DNA of 64,000 bases from Sabellastarte sp. h YS-2021. Taxonomy: Eukaryota; Annelida; Polychaeta; Sabellida; Sabellidae. Both the position numbers and the translations under genes were made by a program. The number at the start of each line of letters is the position of its first letter. Position 1 is the first letter of the stretch. The DNA is taken from NCBI GenBank assembly GCA_964017235.1, contig OZ024929.1:113383793-113447792 (forward strand), written 5' to 3'. Shown here piece after piece: positions 1-13,441 of this stretch. The notes below the pieces were generated by a model. It did not search any database and was not told the DNA's origin. It worked only from the letters and a program-made list of their open reading frames with translations.

Positions 1-2790
1 AGGGGAAATTTTTTTTGAAAATTGTAAAGATTACATTCCTTAAATACCCTGTGGGTCGAAAATTTCGACGAAATCGCTCTATCTCGCACGGTTAAGGAGA
101 TAGAAGGAAATTTGTGTTTTGCCATTTTTGGCAAAAATTCAAAATGGCCGCCATTTTTGGGGAGGGGAAAATTTTTGGAAAATTGCCAAGAGTACACTCC
201 TTAGATACCCTGTGGGTTGAAAATTTTGCCGAAATCGCTCTATCTCGCACGGTTAAGGAGATAGAAGCAAATTAGTGTTTTGCCATTTTTGACAAAAATT
301 CTAAAATTCAAAATGGCCGCCATTTTTGGGGAGGGGCAAATTTTTAAAAAATTACCAAGAGTACAATGCTCAGATACCCTGTGGGTCGAAATCTTTGACG
401 AAATCGCTCTATCTCACACAGTTAAGGAGATAGAAGCAAATTTGTGTTTTGCCATTTTTGGCAAAAATTCGAAAATTCAAAATGGCCGCCATTTTTGGGG
501 AGGGGAAATTTTTTTTGAAAATTGTAAAGATTACATTCCTTAAATACCCTGTGGGTCGAAAATTTCGACGAAATCGCTCTATTTCGCACGGTTAAGGAGA
601 TAGAAGCAAATTTGTGTTTTGCCATTTTTGGCAAAAATTCAAAATGGCCGCCATTTTTGGGGAGGGGAAAATTTTTGGAAAATTGCAAAGAGTACACTCC
701 GTAGATACCCTGTGGGTTGAAAATTTCGACGAAATCGCTCTATCTCACACAGTTAAGGAGATAGAAGCAAATTTGTGTTTTGCCATTTTTGGCAAAAATT
801 CTAAAATTCAAAATGGCCGCCATTTTTGGGGAGGGGAAAATTTTTTTAAAATTACCAACAGTACAATGCTCAGATACCCTGTGGGTCGAAATTTTTGATG
901 AAATCGCTCTATCTCGCACGGTTAAGGAGATAGAAGCAAATTTGTGTTTTGCCATTTTTGGCAAAAATTCGAAAATTCAAAATGGCCGCCATTTTTGGGG
1001 AGGGGAAAATTTTTGGAAAATTGCACAGAGTACACTCCTTAGATACCCTGTGGGTCGAAAATTTCGACGAAATCGCTCTATCTCGCATGGTTAAGGAGAT
1101 AGAAGCAAATTTGTGTTTTACCATTTTTGGCAAAAATTCGAAAATTCAAAATGGCCGCCATTTTTGGGGAGGGGAAATTTTTTTTGAAAATTGTAAAGAT
1201 TACATTCCTTAAATACCCTGTGGGTCGAAAATTTCGACGAAATCGCTCTATCTCGCACGGTTAAGGAGATAGAAGGAAATTTGTGTTTTGCCATTTTTGG
1301 CAAAAATTCAAAATGGCCGCCATTTTTGGGGAGGGGAAAATTTTTGGAAAATTGCCAAGAGTACACTCCTTAGATACCCTGTGGGTTGAAAATTTTGCCG
1401 AAATCGCTCTATCTCGCACGGTTAAGGAGATAGAAGCAAATTAGTGTTTTGCCATTTTTGACAAAAATTCTAAAATTCAAAATGGCCGCCATTTTTGGGG
1501 AGGGGCAAATTTTTAAAAAATTACCAAGAGTACAATGCTCAGATACCCTGTGGGTCGAAATCTTTGACGAAATCGCTCTATCTCACACAGTTAAGGAGAT
1601 AGAAGCAAATTTGTGTTTTGCCATTTTTGGCAAAAATTCGAAAATTCAAAATGGCCGCCATTTTTGGGGAGGGGAAATTTTTTTTGAAAATTGTAAAGAT
1701 TACATTCCTTAAATACCCTGTGGGTCGAAAATTTCGACGAAATCGCTCTATTTCGCACGGTTAAGGAGATAGAAGCAAATTTGTGTTTTGCCATTTTTGG
1801 CAAAAATTCAAAATGGCCGCCATTTTTGGGGAGGGGAAAATTTTTGGAAAATTGCAAAGAGTACACTCCGTAGATACCCTGTGGGTTGAAAATTTCGACG
1901 AAATCGCTCTATCTCACACAGTTAAGGAGATAGAAGCAAATTTGTGTTTTGCCATTTTTGGCAAAAATTCTAAAATTCAAAATGGCCGCCATTTTTGGGG
2001 AGGGGAAAATTTTTTTAAAATTACCAACAGTACAATGCTCAGATACCCTGTGGGTCGAAATTTTTGATGAAATCGCTCTATCTCGCACGGTTAAGGAGAT
2101 AGAAGCAAATTTGTGTTTTGCCATTTTTGGCAAAAATTCGAAAATTCAAAATGGCCGCCATTTTTGGGGAGGGGAAAATTTTTGGAAAATTGCAAAGAGT
2201 ACAGTCCTTAGATACCCTGTGGGTCGAAAATTTTGCCGAAATCGCTCTATCTCGCACGGTTAAGGAGATAGAAGCAAATTTGTGTTTTGCCATTTTTGGC
2301 AAAAATTCGAAAATTCAAAATGGCCGCCATTTTTGGGGAGGGGAAAATTTTTGGAAAATTACCAAGAGTAAAATGCTCAGATACCCTGTGGGTCGAAATT
2401 TTTGACAAAATCGCTCTATCTCGCACGGTTAAGGAGATAGAAGCAAATTTGTGTTTTGCCATTTTTGGCAAAAATTCGAAAATTCAAAATGGCCGCCATT
2501 TTTGGGGAGGGGCAAATTTTTTAAAAATTACCAAGAGTACAATGCTCAGATACCCTGTGGGTCGAAAATTTTGCCGAAATCGCTCTATCTCGCACGGTTA
2601 AGGAGATAGAAGCAAATTTGTGTTTTGCCATTTTTGGCAAAAATTCGAAAATTCAAAATGGCCGCCATTTTTGGGGAGGGGAAAATTTTTTGAAAATTGC
2701 AAAGATTACATTCCTTAGATACCCTGTGGGTCGAAAATTTCGACGAAATCGCTCTATCTCGCACGGTTAAGGAGATATTAAGATTTTTTC
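1..2790. repeat. Satellite array, ~168-bp monomer with 1169-bp higher-order repeat
   Basis: About 16 head-to-tail monomers of ~165-170 bp. Each carries the blocks ATACCCTGTGGGT, AAATCGCTCTATCTC, ACGGTTAAGGAGATAGAAG and ATGGCCGCCATTTTTGG. Sequence from position 1 recurs from 1170 at an offset of 1169 bp, almost without change over about 1 kb, so seven monomers form a higher-order unit. The two copies drift apart after about 2190, and single monomers follow. Each monomer contains the hairpin TTTTGCCA-TTTT-TGGCAAAA. Because 168 is divisible by three, long open frames run through both strands; these are a by-product, not genes. The array continues past the left edge of the window. Confidence 0.95.
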
Positions 2791-3366
2791 GTTTTTCGCA
2801 AAAATTCAAGATGGCCGCCAAAAGTGGCGAAAATTGAAAATTTTCAATTTTGTACAGAATACTCTTCTACTACCCTGTGAGTCAAAAATTCTGTCGAAAT
2901 CGCTCTATCTCTTACGGTTTCTGAGATATTAGCAAATTACTCAAAAGTAGTACTGAAAATACACAATGAAGTACCTAAATGGCTATTACTCATGTACTGA
3001 CAAAGCTATCAGTCCCAAATGCAATACCAAGCGAGCTATGGACATAACAATCTTGTATTCAAAATTGTAGTAAAATATCTTTAATTATCTTGGCTTAAAT
3101 GCACGGAAACCAATGGGTACTGAAAATAGCTGTACTTAAGTATTACTCAGTAAGCAAAAGAGGTACAACAGCCAAAAGCAATCCCAAGCAAGCTACTGAC
3201 CCAATAAGCCTGCATACCAAATTTGGTGACAATAGCTCTAATACTTTTCCTTTAAATGAGCGGAAACCATGCGTGACGCCGGACATCGGACGCCGGACAT
3301 CGGACACCGGACATCCGACGGCGAAAAAAGCAAAAATAATATATCCACCCCCCAGGGGGGACATAA
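2791..3366. repeat. Diverged satellite monomers and a GC-rich minisatellite tail
   Basis: 2791-2940 holds diverged monomers of the left-hand satellite (ATGGCCGCC, then AAATCGCTCTATCTC followed by TTACGGTTTCTGAGATA). From 2941 the sequence resembles single, degraded units of the 155-bp family (GGCTATTACTCA, AGCTATGGACA). A ~13-bp minisatellite of CGGACATCGGAC type occupies 3275-3320. A perfect C6-A-G6 hairpin follows at 3348-3360. This GC-rich, palindromic end resembles the tails of the other tandem-cored elements in the window, so a small element probably ends near 3366. No coding signal. Confidence 0.6.
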
Positions 3367-4074
3367 TTCTGAACCTGACAGAAGAAAAGGACAAAAAAGT
3401 TGTTCCCTGCAAATGGTATTATGAAGGAAAGTAACAAGGTAACTGTTTAAGTGTAAAGAGTAGGTTAAAACATATTTAAAGAAATACTGCAAATGCAGTA
3501 TCCTCGTACGACCTTGAAGAATGGGTCCACGGTCAAATCCAACCACACCAAAAGATTCCCAGCCCATGATTTCCTATAGGATGGTTTACCATCCCAAACC
3601 TCTAGAACCAATAATAAGCGATTTATAGGCACTTTTAAGTTTTGCTATCTTTGTTTGACCTTGAAGGAGGGGTCCAAGGTCAAATCCGACCACACCAAAT
3701 GATTCCCAGCCCATGATTTCCTGTAGGTTGGTTTACCATCCCAAACCTGTAGGACCAATAACAAGCGAGTTATAAGCAATTTTAAGTTTGGCTATCCTCA
3801 ACTGACCTTGAAGGAGGGGTCCAAGGTCAAATCTGACCACACCAAAAGAATCCCAGCCCATGATTTCCTATATGTTGTTTTACCATCCCAAACCTCTAAG
3901 ACCAATAATAAGCGAGTTATAAGCACTTTTAAGTTTGGCTATCCTCGTTTGACCTTGAAGAAGAGGTCCAAGGTCAAATCGGACCACATCAACAGATTCC
4001 CAGCCCATGATTTCCTATATGTCTGTTTACCATTCCAAACCTCTAGGACCAATAATAAGTGAGTTATAAGCAAA
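3367..4074. repeat. Conserved leader module plus four ~148-bp tandem repeats
   Basis: 3380-3480 matches the leader of the tandem-cored elements at 39430-39530 and 60020-60110 (GACAGAAGAAAAGGACA, AAAGTAACAAGGTAA). About 3500-4070 then holds four units of ~148 bp, each with TGACCTTGAAG, TCCAAGGTCAAAT, GATTCCCAGCCCATGATTTCC and ACCAATAATAAGCGA. Each unit therefore carries two oppositely oriented AGGTCA half-sites. The frame of 84 codons inside the array is explained by the repeat. Confidence 0.85.
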
Positions 4075-6720
4075 GTAGCTATTACTCAGCTATGCAATGA
4101 GCTACATGTCTGAATTTTTACTATATTATAGCTGACCCAAAAGTAGGTGAACAACATATTTAAGCAAAATACTGTAAATGCAATAGTTTTCAAGTTACAA
4201 CTAATTTACTCAATAGTGAGAACCTGAAAATAGCTATTGCTCAGCTATGCCATGAGCTATAGGTCTGTAATTTCAATATGTTATAGCTGACCCAAAAGTA
4301 GGTGAACAACATATTTTAACAAAATACTCCAAATGCAATATTTTTCAACTTACAATTGATTTACTCAACAGTCAGTACCTGAAAATAACTATTGCTCAGT
4401 TGTGCCATGAGCTACAGGTCTGTAATTTCACTATATTATAGCTGACCCAAAAGTAGCTGAATAACATACTTACACAAATTTCTGTAAATGCAATAGTTTT
4501 CAAGTTATAAATGATTTACTCAACAGTGATAACCTAAAAGTAGCTATTACTCAGCTATGCCATGAGCTACAGGTCTGAAATTTTACTATGTTATAGCTGA
4601 CCCAAAAGTAGCTGAATAACGTATTTACACAAATTTCTGTCAATGCAATAGTTTTCAAGTTATAAGTGATTTACTCAACAGTGATGACCTAAAAGTAGCT
4701 ATTACTCAGCTATTCCATGAGCTACAGGTCTGAAATTTTATTATGTTATAGCTGACCCCAAAATAGGTGAATAACATATTGAAATAAAATACTCTAAATG
4801 CAATAGTTTTCAAGTTATAAGTGATTTACTCAACAGTGATAACCTAAAAGTAGCTATTACTCAGCTATGCCATGAGCTACATGTCTGAAATTTTACGATG
4901 TTATAGCTGACCCAAAAGTAGGTGAACAACATATTTAAGCAAAATACTGTAAATGCAATATTTTTCAAGTTACAATTGATTTACTCAACAGTCAGTACCT
5001 GAAAATAGCTATTGCTCAGTTGTGCCATGAACTACAGGTCTGTAATTTCACTATGTTATAGCGACCCAAAAGTAGCTGAATAACGTATTTACACAAATTT
5101 CTGTAAATGCAATAGTTTTCAAGTTATAAATGATTTACTCAACAGTGATAACCTCAAAGTAGCTATTACTCAGCTATGCCATGAGCTACCGGTCTGAAAT
5201 TTTACTATGTTATAGCTGACCACAAAATAGGTGAATAACATATTGAAACAAAATACTCTAAATGCAATAGTTTTCAAGTTATAAGTGATGTACTCAACAG
5301 TGATAACCTAAAAGTAGCTATTACTCAGCTATGCCATGAGCTACAGGTCTGAAATTTTACTATGTTATAGCTGACCCCAAAATAGGTGAATAACATATTG
5401 AAACAAAATACTCTAAATGCAATACTTTTCAAGTTATAAGTGATTTACTCAACAGTGATAACCTAAAAGTAGCTATTACTCAGCTATGCCATGAGCTATA
5501 GGTCTGTAATTTCACTATGTTATAGCTGACCCAAAAGTAGGTGAACAACATATTTTAACAAAATACTCCAAATGCAATATTTTTCAACTCATAACTGATT
5601 TACTCAACATACAGTACCTGAAAATAGCTATTGCTCAGCTGTGCCATGAGCTACAGGTCTGTAATTTCACTATGTTATAGCTGACCCAAAAGTAGCTGAA
5701 TAACGTATTTACACAAATTTCTGTAAATGCAATAGTTTTCAAGTTATAAGTGATTTACTCAACAGTGATAACCTAAAAGTAGCTATTACTCAGCTATGCC
5801 ATGAGCTACATGTCTGAAATTTTACGATGTTATAGCTGACCCAAAAGTAGGTGAACAACATATTTAAGCAAAATACTGTAAATGCAATAGTTTTCAAGTT
5901 ACAACTGATTTACTCAGTAGTGAGAACCTGAAAATAGCTATTGCTCAGCTATGCCATGAGCTATAGGTCTGTAATTTCACTATGTTATAGCTGACCCAAA
6001 AGTAGCTGAATAACGTATTTACACAAATTTCTGTAAATGCAATAGTTTTCAAGTTATAAATGATTTACTCAACAGTCAGTACATGAAAATAGCTATTGCT
6101 CAGTTGTGCCATGAGCTACAGGTCTGTAATTTCACTATGTTACAGCTGACCCAAAAGTAGATGAATAACATATTTACACAAATTTCTGTAAATGCAATAG
6201 TTTTCAAGTTATAAGTGATTTACTCAACAGTGATAACCTCAAAGTAGCTATTACTCAGCTATGCCATGAGCCACAGATCTGAAATTTTACTATCTTATAG
6301 CTGACCCCAAAATAGGTGAATAACATATTGAAACAAAATACTCCAAATGCAATAGTTTTCAAGTTATCAGTGATTTACTCAACAGTGATAACCTAAAAGT
6401 AGCTATTACTCAGCTATGCCATGAGCTACAGGTCTGAAATTTTACTATGTTATAGCTGACCCAAAAGTAGCTGAATAACATATTTATACGAAATTCTCTA
6501 AATGCAATAGTTTTCAAGTGATTTTACTCAAGATGGTGGTTACTGAAAAGCCCAAAAGTAGCTATTACTCACTTAGCTATTGAGACAGACACCCAAGTTA
6601 CTCACCATGTTGTAGCTATGAAAAAAGTAACTGAATAACATATTTTAACAAAATGCTCTAAATGCAACACTTTTCAAGTTATAAGTGATTTAGTGCATGA
6701 TTTCATGAATTTTAATGCAT
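4075..6720. repeat. 155-bp tandem array (about 17 units)
   Basis: Units recur with strikingly regular 154-155-bp spacing; CATGAGCTA starts at 4251, 4406, 4561, 4716 and 4871. The consensus includes AGCTATTACTCAGCTATGC, ACTATGTTATAGCTGACCC and ATGCAATAGTTTTCAAGTTA. At least two variants alternate, one with CAGTACCTGAAAATAGC and one with AGTGATAACCTAAAAGTAGC, which suggests local duplication of multi-unit blocks. The same family occurs at 39540-41347 and 58040-60340. No coding content. Confidence 0.95.
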
Positions 6721-7096
6721 TAAAAATTATTAAAAAAATTTATTAAAAAAAACTAAGACAGATCCAGGTCTCATACTCACACAAGAGAATCTATCTCTAG
6801 CCTAGTACATATATGCAAGATATGAGAGAAATCCCTGCAATAGTCACTGAGAAAATTGTGATAAAGTGTTGAAATTTTCACACTTTTGGTGGGGGTACCT
6901 CCCTTGTAATGTCTCTAGCAAACAGACAGATTTGCATGCCTTGAACAATTTTTCATCCTCGATAGATAAGGTATCTTTTAAAAAAAACAGCATGTCTCTA
7001 GGCCTTGTAGTTTTGGAGAAGAAGTTGTTCACGCGGACGCGGACGCCCACGCCGCAGAGTGACGACATAATGTCAGCTGACATAAAAAAACAGTGA
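6721..7096. repeat. Tail of the 155-bp tandem element, ending in a palindrome
   Basis: Begins with TTAGTGCATGATTTCATGAA, a module shared with 30230-30285 at the head of a different array. It runs through non-repetitive sequence to a GC-rich stretch (7030-7055, GCGGACGC repeats) and the 12-bp palindrome TGTCAGCTGACA at 7071-7082. The same GTCAGCTGAC core lies in the leaders of the elements at 39389 and 59955, so it may be a terminal recognition or hairpin feature. The overlapping frames on both strands here look non-coding. Confidence 0.55.
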
Positions 7097-7169
7097 GTTT
7101 AGTCAGTTAACTAGGTAGCACTTTACTGATTGTATTTAAAATCTACATACAAAGACCGGATTGCTTTAC

Positions 7170-7235
7170 CTTGATTCCATTCAGGACTTCATTCATAAGC
7201 TTAATTCTCTGATCTTTCAATGTCATCTGTGATAT
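7170..7235 (-). CDS. ABCC1: ABCC1-type exon J (TMD1 cytoplasmic loop, last exon in window)
   Basis: 66 bp, phase 0 to 0, 22 residues ending RIKLMNEVLNGIK, matching the human loop KDNRIKLMNEILNGIK just after TM9. The donor is AAG|gtaaagc. Two acceptors are possible: tctatttag before ATATCACAG, or cacag nine bases further in. The longer exon is preferred because 22 residues match the human length exactly. The next exon, expected to encode the equivalent of VLKLYAWE, is not found between 1 and 7169, which is all repeat. Confidence 0.9.
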
Positions 7236-8428
<1,193 letters not shown>

Positions 8429-8606
8429 CTTTTTATAGACTGCTGCTATGACAGAAGCCTTGATTCTCATGCCTAGTGTCATTCCAATGTGGAACAGTTG
8501 GTGGAAGAAGAATGAATTCACAACTGATGTCACAAAGAACATGGAGGCGAACAAGTAACCCTTCCATGTCTGCATGTTTGGGTCCTCTGTGTAGCTGATC
8601 AGAGCA
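8429..8606 (-). CDS. ABCC1: ABCC1-type exon H (TM7 region of TMD1)
   Basis: 178 bp, entered in phase 2 and left in phase 0. It encodes SALISYTEDPNMQTWKGYLF and, after a hydrophobic helix with FFVTSVVNSFFFHQLFHIG, MRIKASVIAAVYKK. Human MRP1 has [20 protein letters not shown] and GMRIKTAVIGAVYRK at the same place. Splice sites are ctttataccag|TGC and AAG|gtatgga. The first serine codon is split with exon G. Confidence 0.95.
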
Positions 8607-9100
8607 CTGGTATAAAGAAATACATTCATATTATATAACCCATGGAAATTAAGTGAATAAATTTAATACCAACAAGCAACATTCAGAGAAAGTGTGATAA
8701 AAAATTGGATAAATGGTCTACAACCATCACATAATATTTATGACACAGAACTTTGAGTGAAGCAAAAAAATAATTAAAGTAACCCATGTGTTGTTTTTAT
8801 GGAGCCAGAGGTTAACCAGGGAATTATCATAACTATTTACAAAAAAAAAACTTTCAATTATGGTACTTTTTTATGAAAATCTGCTTGGTATTTAATGGTT
8901 TGCAGTAGAATACACATCTAGAAACCCCAATATGGCAGATCCAGTTTGATTAATGACTACTTTCCATTTATATCTACAACATAGATATGAATATCAAAAT
9001 ACTACATTAATTTTCTGATGTTGGAGCCTTAAACTTGTTTCTACTAATACCTAAATATGACTTACCATTGTTCTTTGATGACAGAGTCCTCTGTACCTAC
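8607..9100 (-). other. Intron between exons G and H
   Basis: 494 bp, AT-rich, with short A and T runs. No recognised repeat. Confidence 0.7.
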
Positions 9101-9251
9101 CTTTGTAAAATGGGTCCAACAAATGTGAGTCCATCACACACAAGTTTACACAAATGGGCCTTCAGAAGTGTGAACCCATACACCTTGGCCATTGTCTTAA
9201 ACAGGGATGGTGTTTTCTTCTTGGGCGCCTTGATTTCTACTGTTTCATCAA
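9101..9251 (-). CDS. ABCC1: ABCC1-type exon G (end of L0 linker, TM6)
   Basis: 151 bp, completing a valine codon split with exon F. It encodes DETVEIKAPKKKTPSLFKTM, then KVYGFTLLKAHLCKLVCDGL and FVGPILQ. It aligns with human [20 protein letters not shown] and SGPQILKLL, the entry into TMD1 (TM6). The basic run KAPKKK lies on the cytoplasmic side, just before the helix. Splice sites are gttttcag|TTG and AAG|gtaggta. Confidence 0.95.
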
Positions 9252-10904
9252 CTGAAAACAAAGTACAAATAATTAAACCCCCCCAAAAAAGTATTTGACA
9301 GTGTGTACAATGTAATTATACTCTCTGTAACATGTTAAGAATATTCTCAGTTAAGTAAAAATAGCATCAGAGATGCCCGTACCCCACAGCCTGGGGAAAT
9401 AGTTTTCAATACCATGAGATATAGAAGTAGTGAAACAGTACACAGATTGGGATACTTTCAGAGCAGTGTCCAAATAATGTTTAAGTAGAGAAAATAACAT
9501 CCAAGAGAAAGAAACTGCATGTAAAGATTAAGTATTAAAACAAAACAATTCAGTAAACTAAAAATTATGAAACTTTAAGACTTCTCCCATTTTGATTTTC
9601 ATTTGTATGGTCGAATTATGGTTTGGATGTTTTGAATATTACCCATACATACAGATGTGGCAATACATGCTTTTATGTGGAGTTGGGGTAAAACCTGTGG
9701 GTCACTTGATGCAATACTATCTGTTACAATGGGAAGTTGCAAAAGTAAAACCCTTAATGAATTCTAATATGACTTTAACAGTGCTTAATCTACATCAAAA
9801 GACACCCAAAGGTGCAACAACCAAGATTCAAGTAAAAAGATACAAGAGAGATATAAGAGAAATAAAATAGTATCAGATATGCAAGATCAAAGGTCAAATC
9901 CAAGTCCAATCATGATGTTGCACACATATAACCCTTGACCAATGTCCCTACCAAATATCAACTTCCTACACCTTATAGTTTCTGAAATATAGCCCAGACA
10001 AGGCATTATACGTCAAAGTCACTATGGCAAGGTCAAAGGTCAAATCAAGGTCACACCATGACATTTTACATCTACACACCCTAGCCAATGTCCCTACCCA
10101 GTATCAACTTCCTACACCTTACGGTTTCCGAGATATAGCCCGGACAAAATTTTATAGGTCAAGGTCACTACGGAAAGGTAAAATCAAGGTCATGCCATGA
10201 CGTTGCACATCTACACCGCCTAACCAATGTCCCTATCATGTATCAACTTCCTACACCTTATGGTTGCTGAGATATAGCCTGGACAAGATTTTATAGGTCA
10301 AGGTCACTATAGCAAGGTCAAAGGTCAAATCAAGGTCACACTGTGACGTTGCACACCTACACTCCCTAACCAATGTCTCTACCAAGTATCAACTTCCTAC
10401 AACTTACAGTTCCAAGATATAGCCTGGACAATATTTTATAGGTCAAGGTCATTACGGAAAGGTCAAAGGTCAAATCAAGGTCTCACCATGACGTTGCACA
10501 CCTACACCCCCTAACCAATATCCCTACCAAGTATCAACTTCGTACACCTTACGGTTTCCGAGATATAGCCTGGACAAGATTTTCAAATGCAAGGTCACTA
10601 CGGCAAGGTCAAAGGTCAAATCAAGGTCACACCAGGACGTTGCACACCTACACCCCCTAACCAATGTCTCTACCAAGTATCAACTTCCTACACCTTACAG
10701 TTCCGAGATATAGCCTGGACAATATTTTATAGGTCAAGGTCATTACGGAAAGGTCAAATCAAGGTCTCACCATGACGTTGCACACCTACACCCCATAACC
10801 AATATCCCTACCAAGTATCAACTTCGTACACCTTACGGTTTCTGAGATATAGCCTGGACAAGATTTTCAAATGCAAGGTCACTAGGGCAAGGTCAAAAGT
10901 TAAA

Positions 10905-13441
10905 CTAGAGATTGCGTCTCGACGCAGTGTATCCCCGGACAGGACATAGTTAAGGCGTGAATATGTCGGTCTTGAGCCTGTTTCCTGGAGCACCAGGTCA
11001 GGATTCTCCATAGTACCAGATTACTCCCAAAAGCTAATCACTAGTTCTTTCACTTATATCTGTCTTTAAAAATTACATTTCATGGATCCAGAAGATCCAT
11101 ACAGTGATCCGGATCACTTCCAAAATTCAATCATTTCATCCTTTTACCTTTTCAGACATATTCTAAAAATTTCATCAAAATCCGTCCATAAGTTTTTTAG
11201 TTATCTTGTACACAAACACATCTGGCAGCCTGGATCCACATGATCCAGACAGAGATCCAGATTACTCCCAAAAACTAATGACTTGTTCTTTGTCCCATTT
11301 AAGACATTTCCTGAAAATTTCATAAAAATCCATCCACGACTTTTTGAGCTATTTGTCTTTAAAAATTACATTTCTTGGATCCAGAAGATCCAGATAGTGG
11401 GCCAGATCACTCGTAAAATTGAATCATTTCTTCCTTTTACCAGTTCTTCCTTTTACCATTTGTAACATGTCCTAAAAATATCAAAGTCCATCCCAAGATT
11501 ATGTGGCAGCCTGGATCCAGATGATCCAGACAGTGATCCAGATCACTCCAAAAATTTAATCACTTGTTCCTTGTACCATTTAGGCCATTTGCTGAAACAA
11601 TCCATCCATAACTTTTTGCGGTATCTGTCTTTAAAAATTACATTTCATGGATCCAGAAGATCCATATAGTGATCCGGATCACTTCCAAAATTCAATCATT
11701 TCATCCTTTTACCTTTTCAGACATATCCTGAAAATTTCATCAAAATCCGTCCATAAGTTTTTGATTTATCTTGTACATAAACACATCTGGCAGCCTGGAT
11801 CCAGGTGATCCAGATCACTCCCAAAATCTAATCACTTGTTCCTTGTCCCATTTAGGACATTTCCTGAAAATTTCATCAAAATCCACCCATGAGTTTTTGA
11901 GGTATTTGTCTTTAAAATTATATTTCATGGATCCAGAAGATCCAGATAGTGGTCCAGATCACTCGCAAAATTGAATCATTTCTTCCTTTTACCACTTCTT
12001 CCTTTTACCATTTCTAACATATCCTAAAAATGTCATCAAAATTCATCCTAAAATTCTGTTGCAGCCTGGATCCAGATGATCCAGATCACTCCAAAAATGT
12101 AATCACTTGTTCCTTGTACCATTGAGGTCATTTGTTGAAAATGTCATCACAATCCATCCATAACTTTTTGAGGTATATGTTTTTAAAAATTACATTTCAT
12201 GGATCCAGAAGATCCATATAGTGATCCGGATCACTTCCAAAATTCAGCCATTTCATCATTTTACCTTTTCAGACATATCCCGAAAATTTCATCCAAATCC
12301 GTCAATAAGTTTTTCAGCTACATTGTACACAAACACATCTGGCAGCCTGGATCAAGATGATCCAGACAGTGATCCAGATCACTCCCAAAATCTAATCACT
12401 TGTTCCTCGCACCATTTAGGTCATTTGCTGAAAATGTCATCACAATCCATCCATAACTTTTTGAGGTATCTGTCTTTAAAAATTACATTTCATGGATCCA
12501 GAAGATCCATGTAGTGATCTGGATCACTTCCAAAATTCAATCATTTCATCCTTTTACCTTTTCAGACATATCCTGAAAATTTCATCAAAATCCGTCCATA
12601 AGTTTTTGATTTATCTTGTACACAAACACATCTGGCAGCCTGGATCCAGATGATCAAGATCACTCCCAAAATCTAATCACTTGTTCCTTGTCCCATTTAG
12701 GACAATTCCTGAAAATTTCATCAAAATCCACCCATGACTTTTTGAGCTATTTGTCTTTAAAAATTATATTTCATGGATCCAGAAGATCCAGACAGTGATC
12801 CGGATCACTCCCAAAATTTAATCATATCTTCCTTTTACCATTTTGGATCATAATGGATTATAAACAAACAAACAGAGGGCCAAAAATGACCCTCGGTCAG
12901 GTACTTTGGCGGTCAGTGGATGACCTTAAATGAAGATCTGTAACCAGTAAGCCTGGATAGTAGAAGTCCATCATGTACTCAACCTCCAAAGCCATTTTCA
13001 ATAGTTTCCATGCAATATAGTCAGCATTAAGTGTGAAAATATCTCCAAAAAGGCCAAAAATGACCCTCGGTCAGGTACTTTGGCGGTAAGTGGATGACCT
13101 TCAATGAAAAGGTTCAAGGTCAAATTTCTGTATGCTTACAGAGGACATATATATGTATTATATATACCAGCCATAGGATGATCTGACTTTCTGTATAGGA
13201 GAACTGGGCCAAAAAGTGAAAAAAATGGCCAAAATCTGACCTTTAAGAGGCCACCAGTGACCTTGAGATTGAAGGTCAAGGTCACAAAACAATAGCGTTT
13301 GAGGCATTGCCCATATATACCCACATACCAAATTTGAAAGTTCTAACTAAAATATTTTTTAAGTTATCGCGTCCAAAAGGAAATCTCTGCGGCAGCGGCA
13401 GCGTGACCGTACTGAATCCTAAGACTTTCGTCCGGGGATAC
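10905..13441. mobile_element. Nested tandem-cored element with GTATCCCCGGAC inverted repeats
   Basis: Lies inside a ~146-bp unit of the surrounding HINE, which resumes at 13442 with AATCAAGGTCACACC. GTATCCCCGGAC (10929-10940) and GTCCGGGGATAC (13430-13441) are perfect 12-bp inverted repeats. As in the host element, the 5' one is subterminal, preceded by a small hairpin GCGTC-TC-GACGC, and the 3' one is terminal. No clear target-site duplication. Contents are a GATCC-rich array (11055-12850), two copies of an AAAATGACCCTCGGTCAGG module (12890 and 13055) and a GC-rich stretch near the 3' end. Sequence unlike the host HINE, but the same plan. Confidence 0.75.
11055..12850. repeat. ~280-bp GATCC-rich tandem repeats
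   Basis: Seven copies of CATTTCATGGATCCAGAAGA or variants, spaced about 270-294 bp. Each unit is a dimer of two ~140-bp halves, and each half has two or three GATCC/GGATC sites (for example GTGATCCGGATCACT) followed by an A-rich CAAAATCCATCC block. Short open frames here are repeat by-products. Confidence 0.9.

Noticed and set aside
280-2821. Many overlapping 74-111-codon frames on both strands with near-identical proteins
   Set aside because: They are explained by the ~168-bp satellite, whose length is divisible by three; both strands are open equally and there are no gene signals.
9592-9870. 92-codon frame in HINE copy 1
   Set aside because: The matching segment in copies 2 and 3 is not open, and no domain is seen.
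11055-12850. GATC-rich repeats as a methylation-controlled origin-like region
   Set aside because: GATC clustering comes from the repeated GGATCCAGA-type motif; Dam-type control is a bacterial feature and not expected here.
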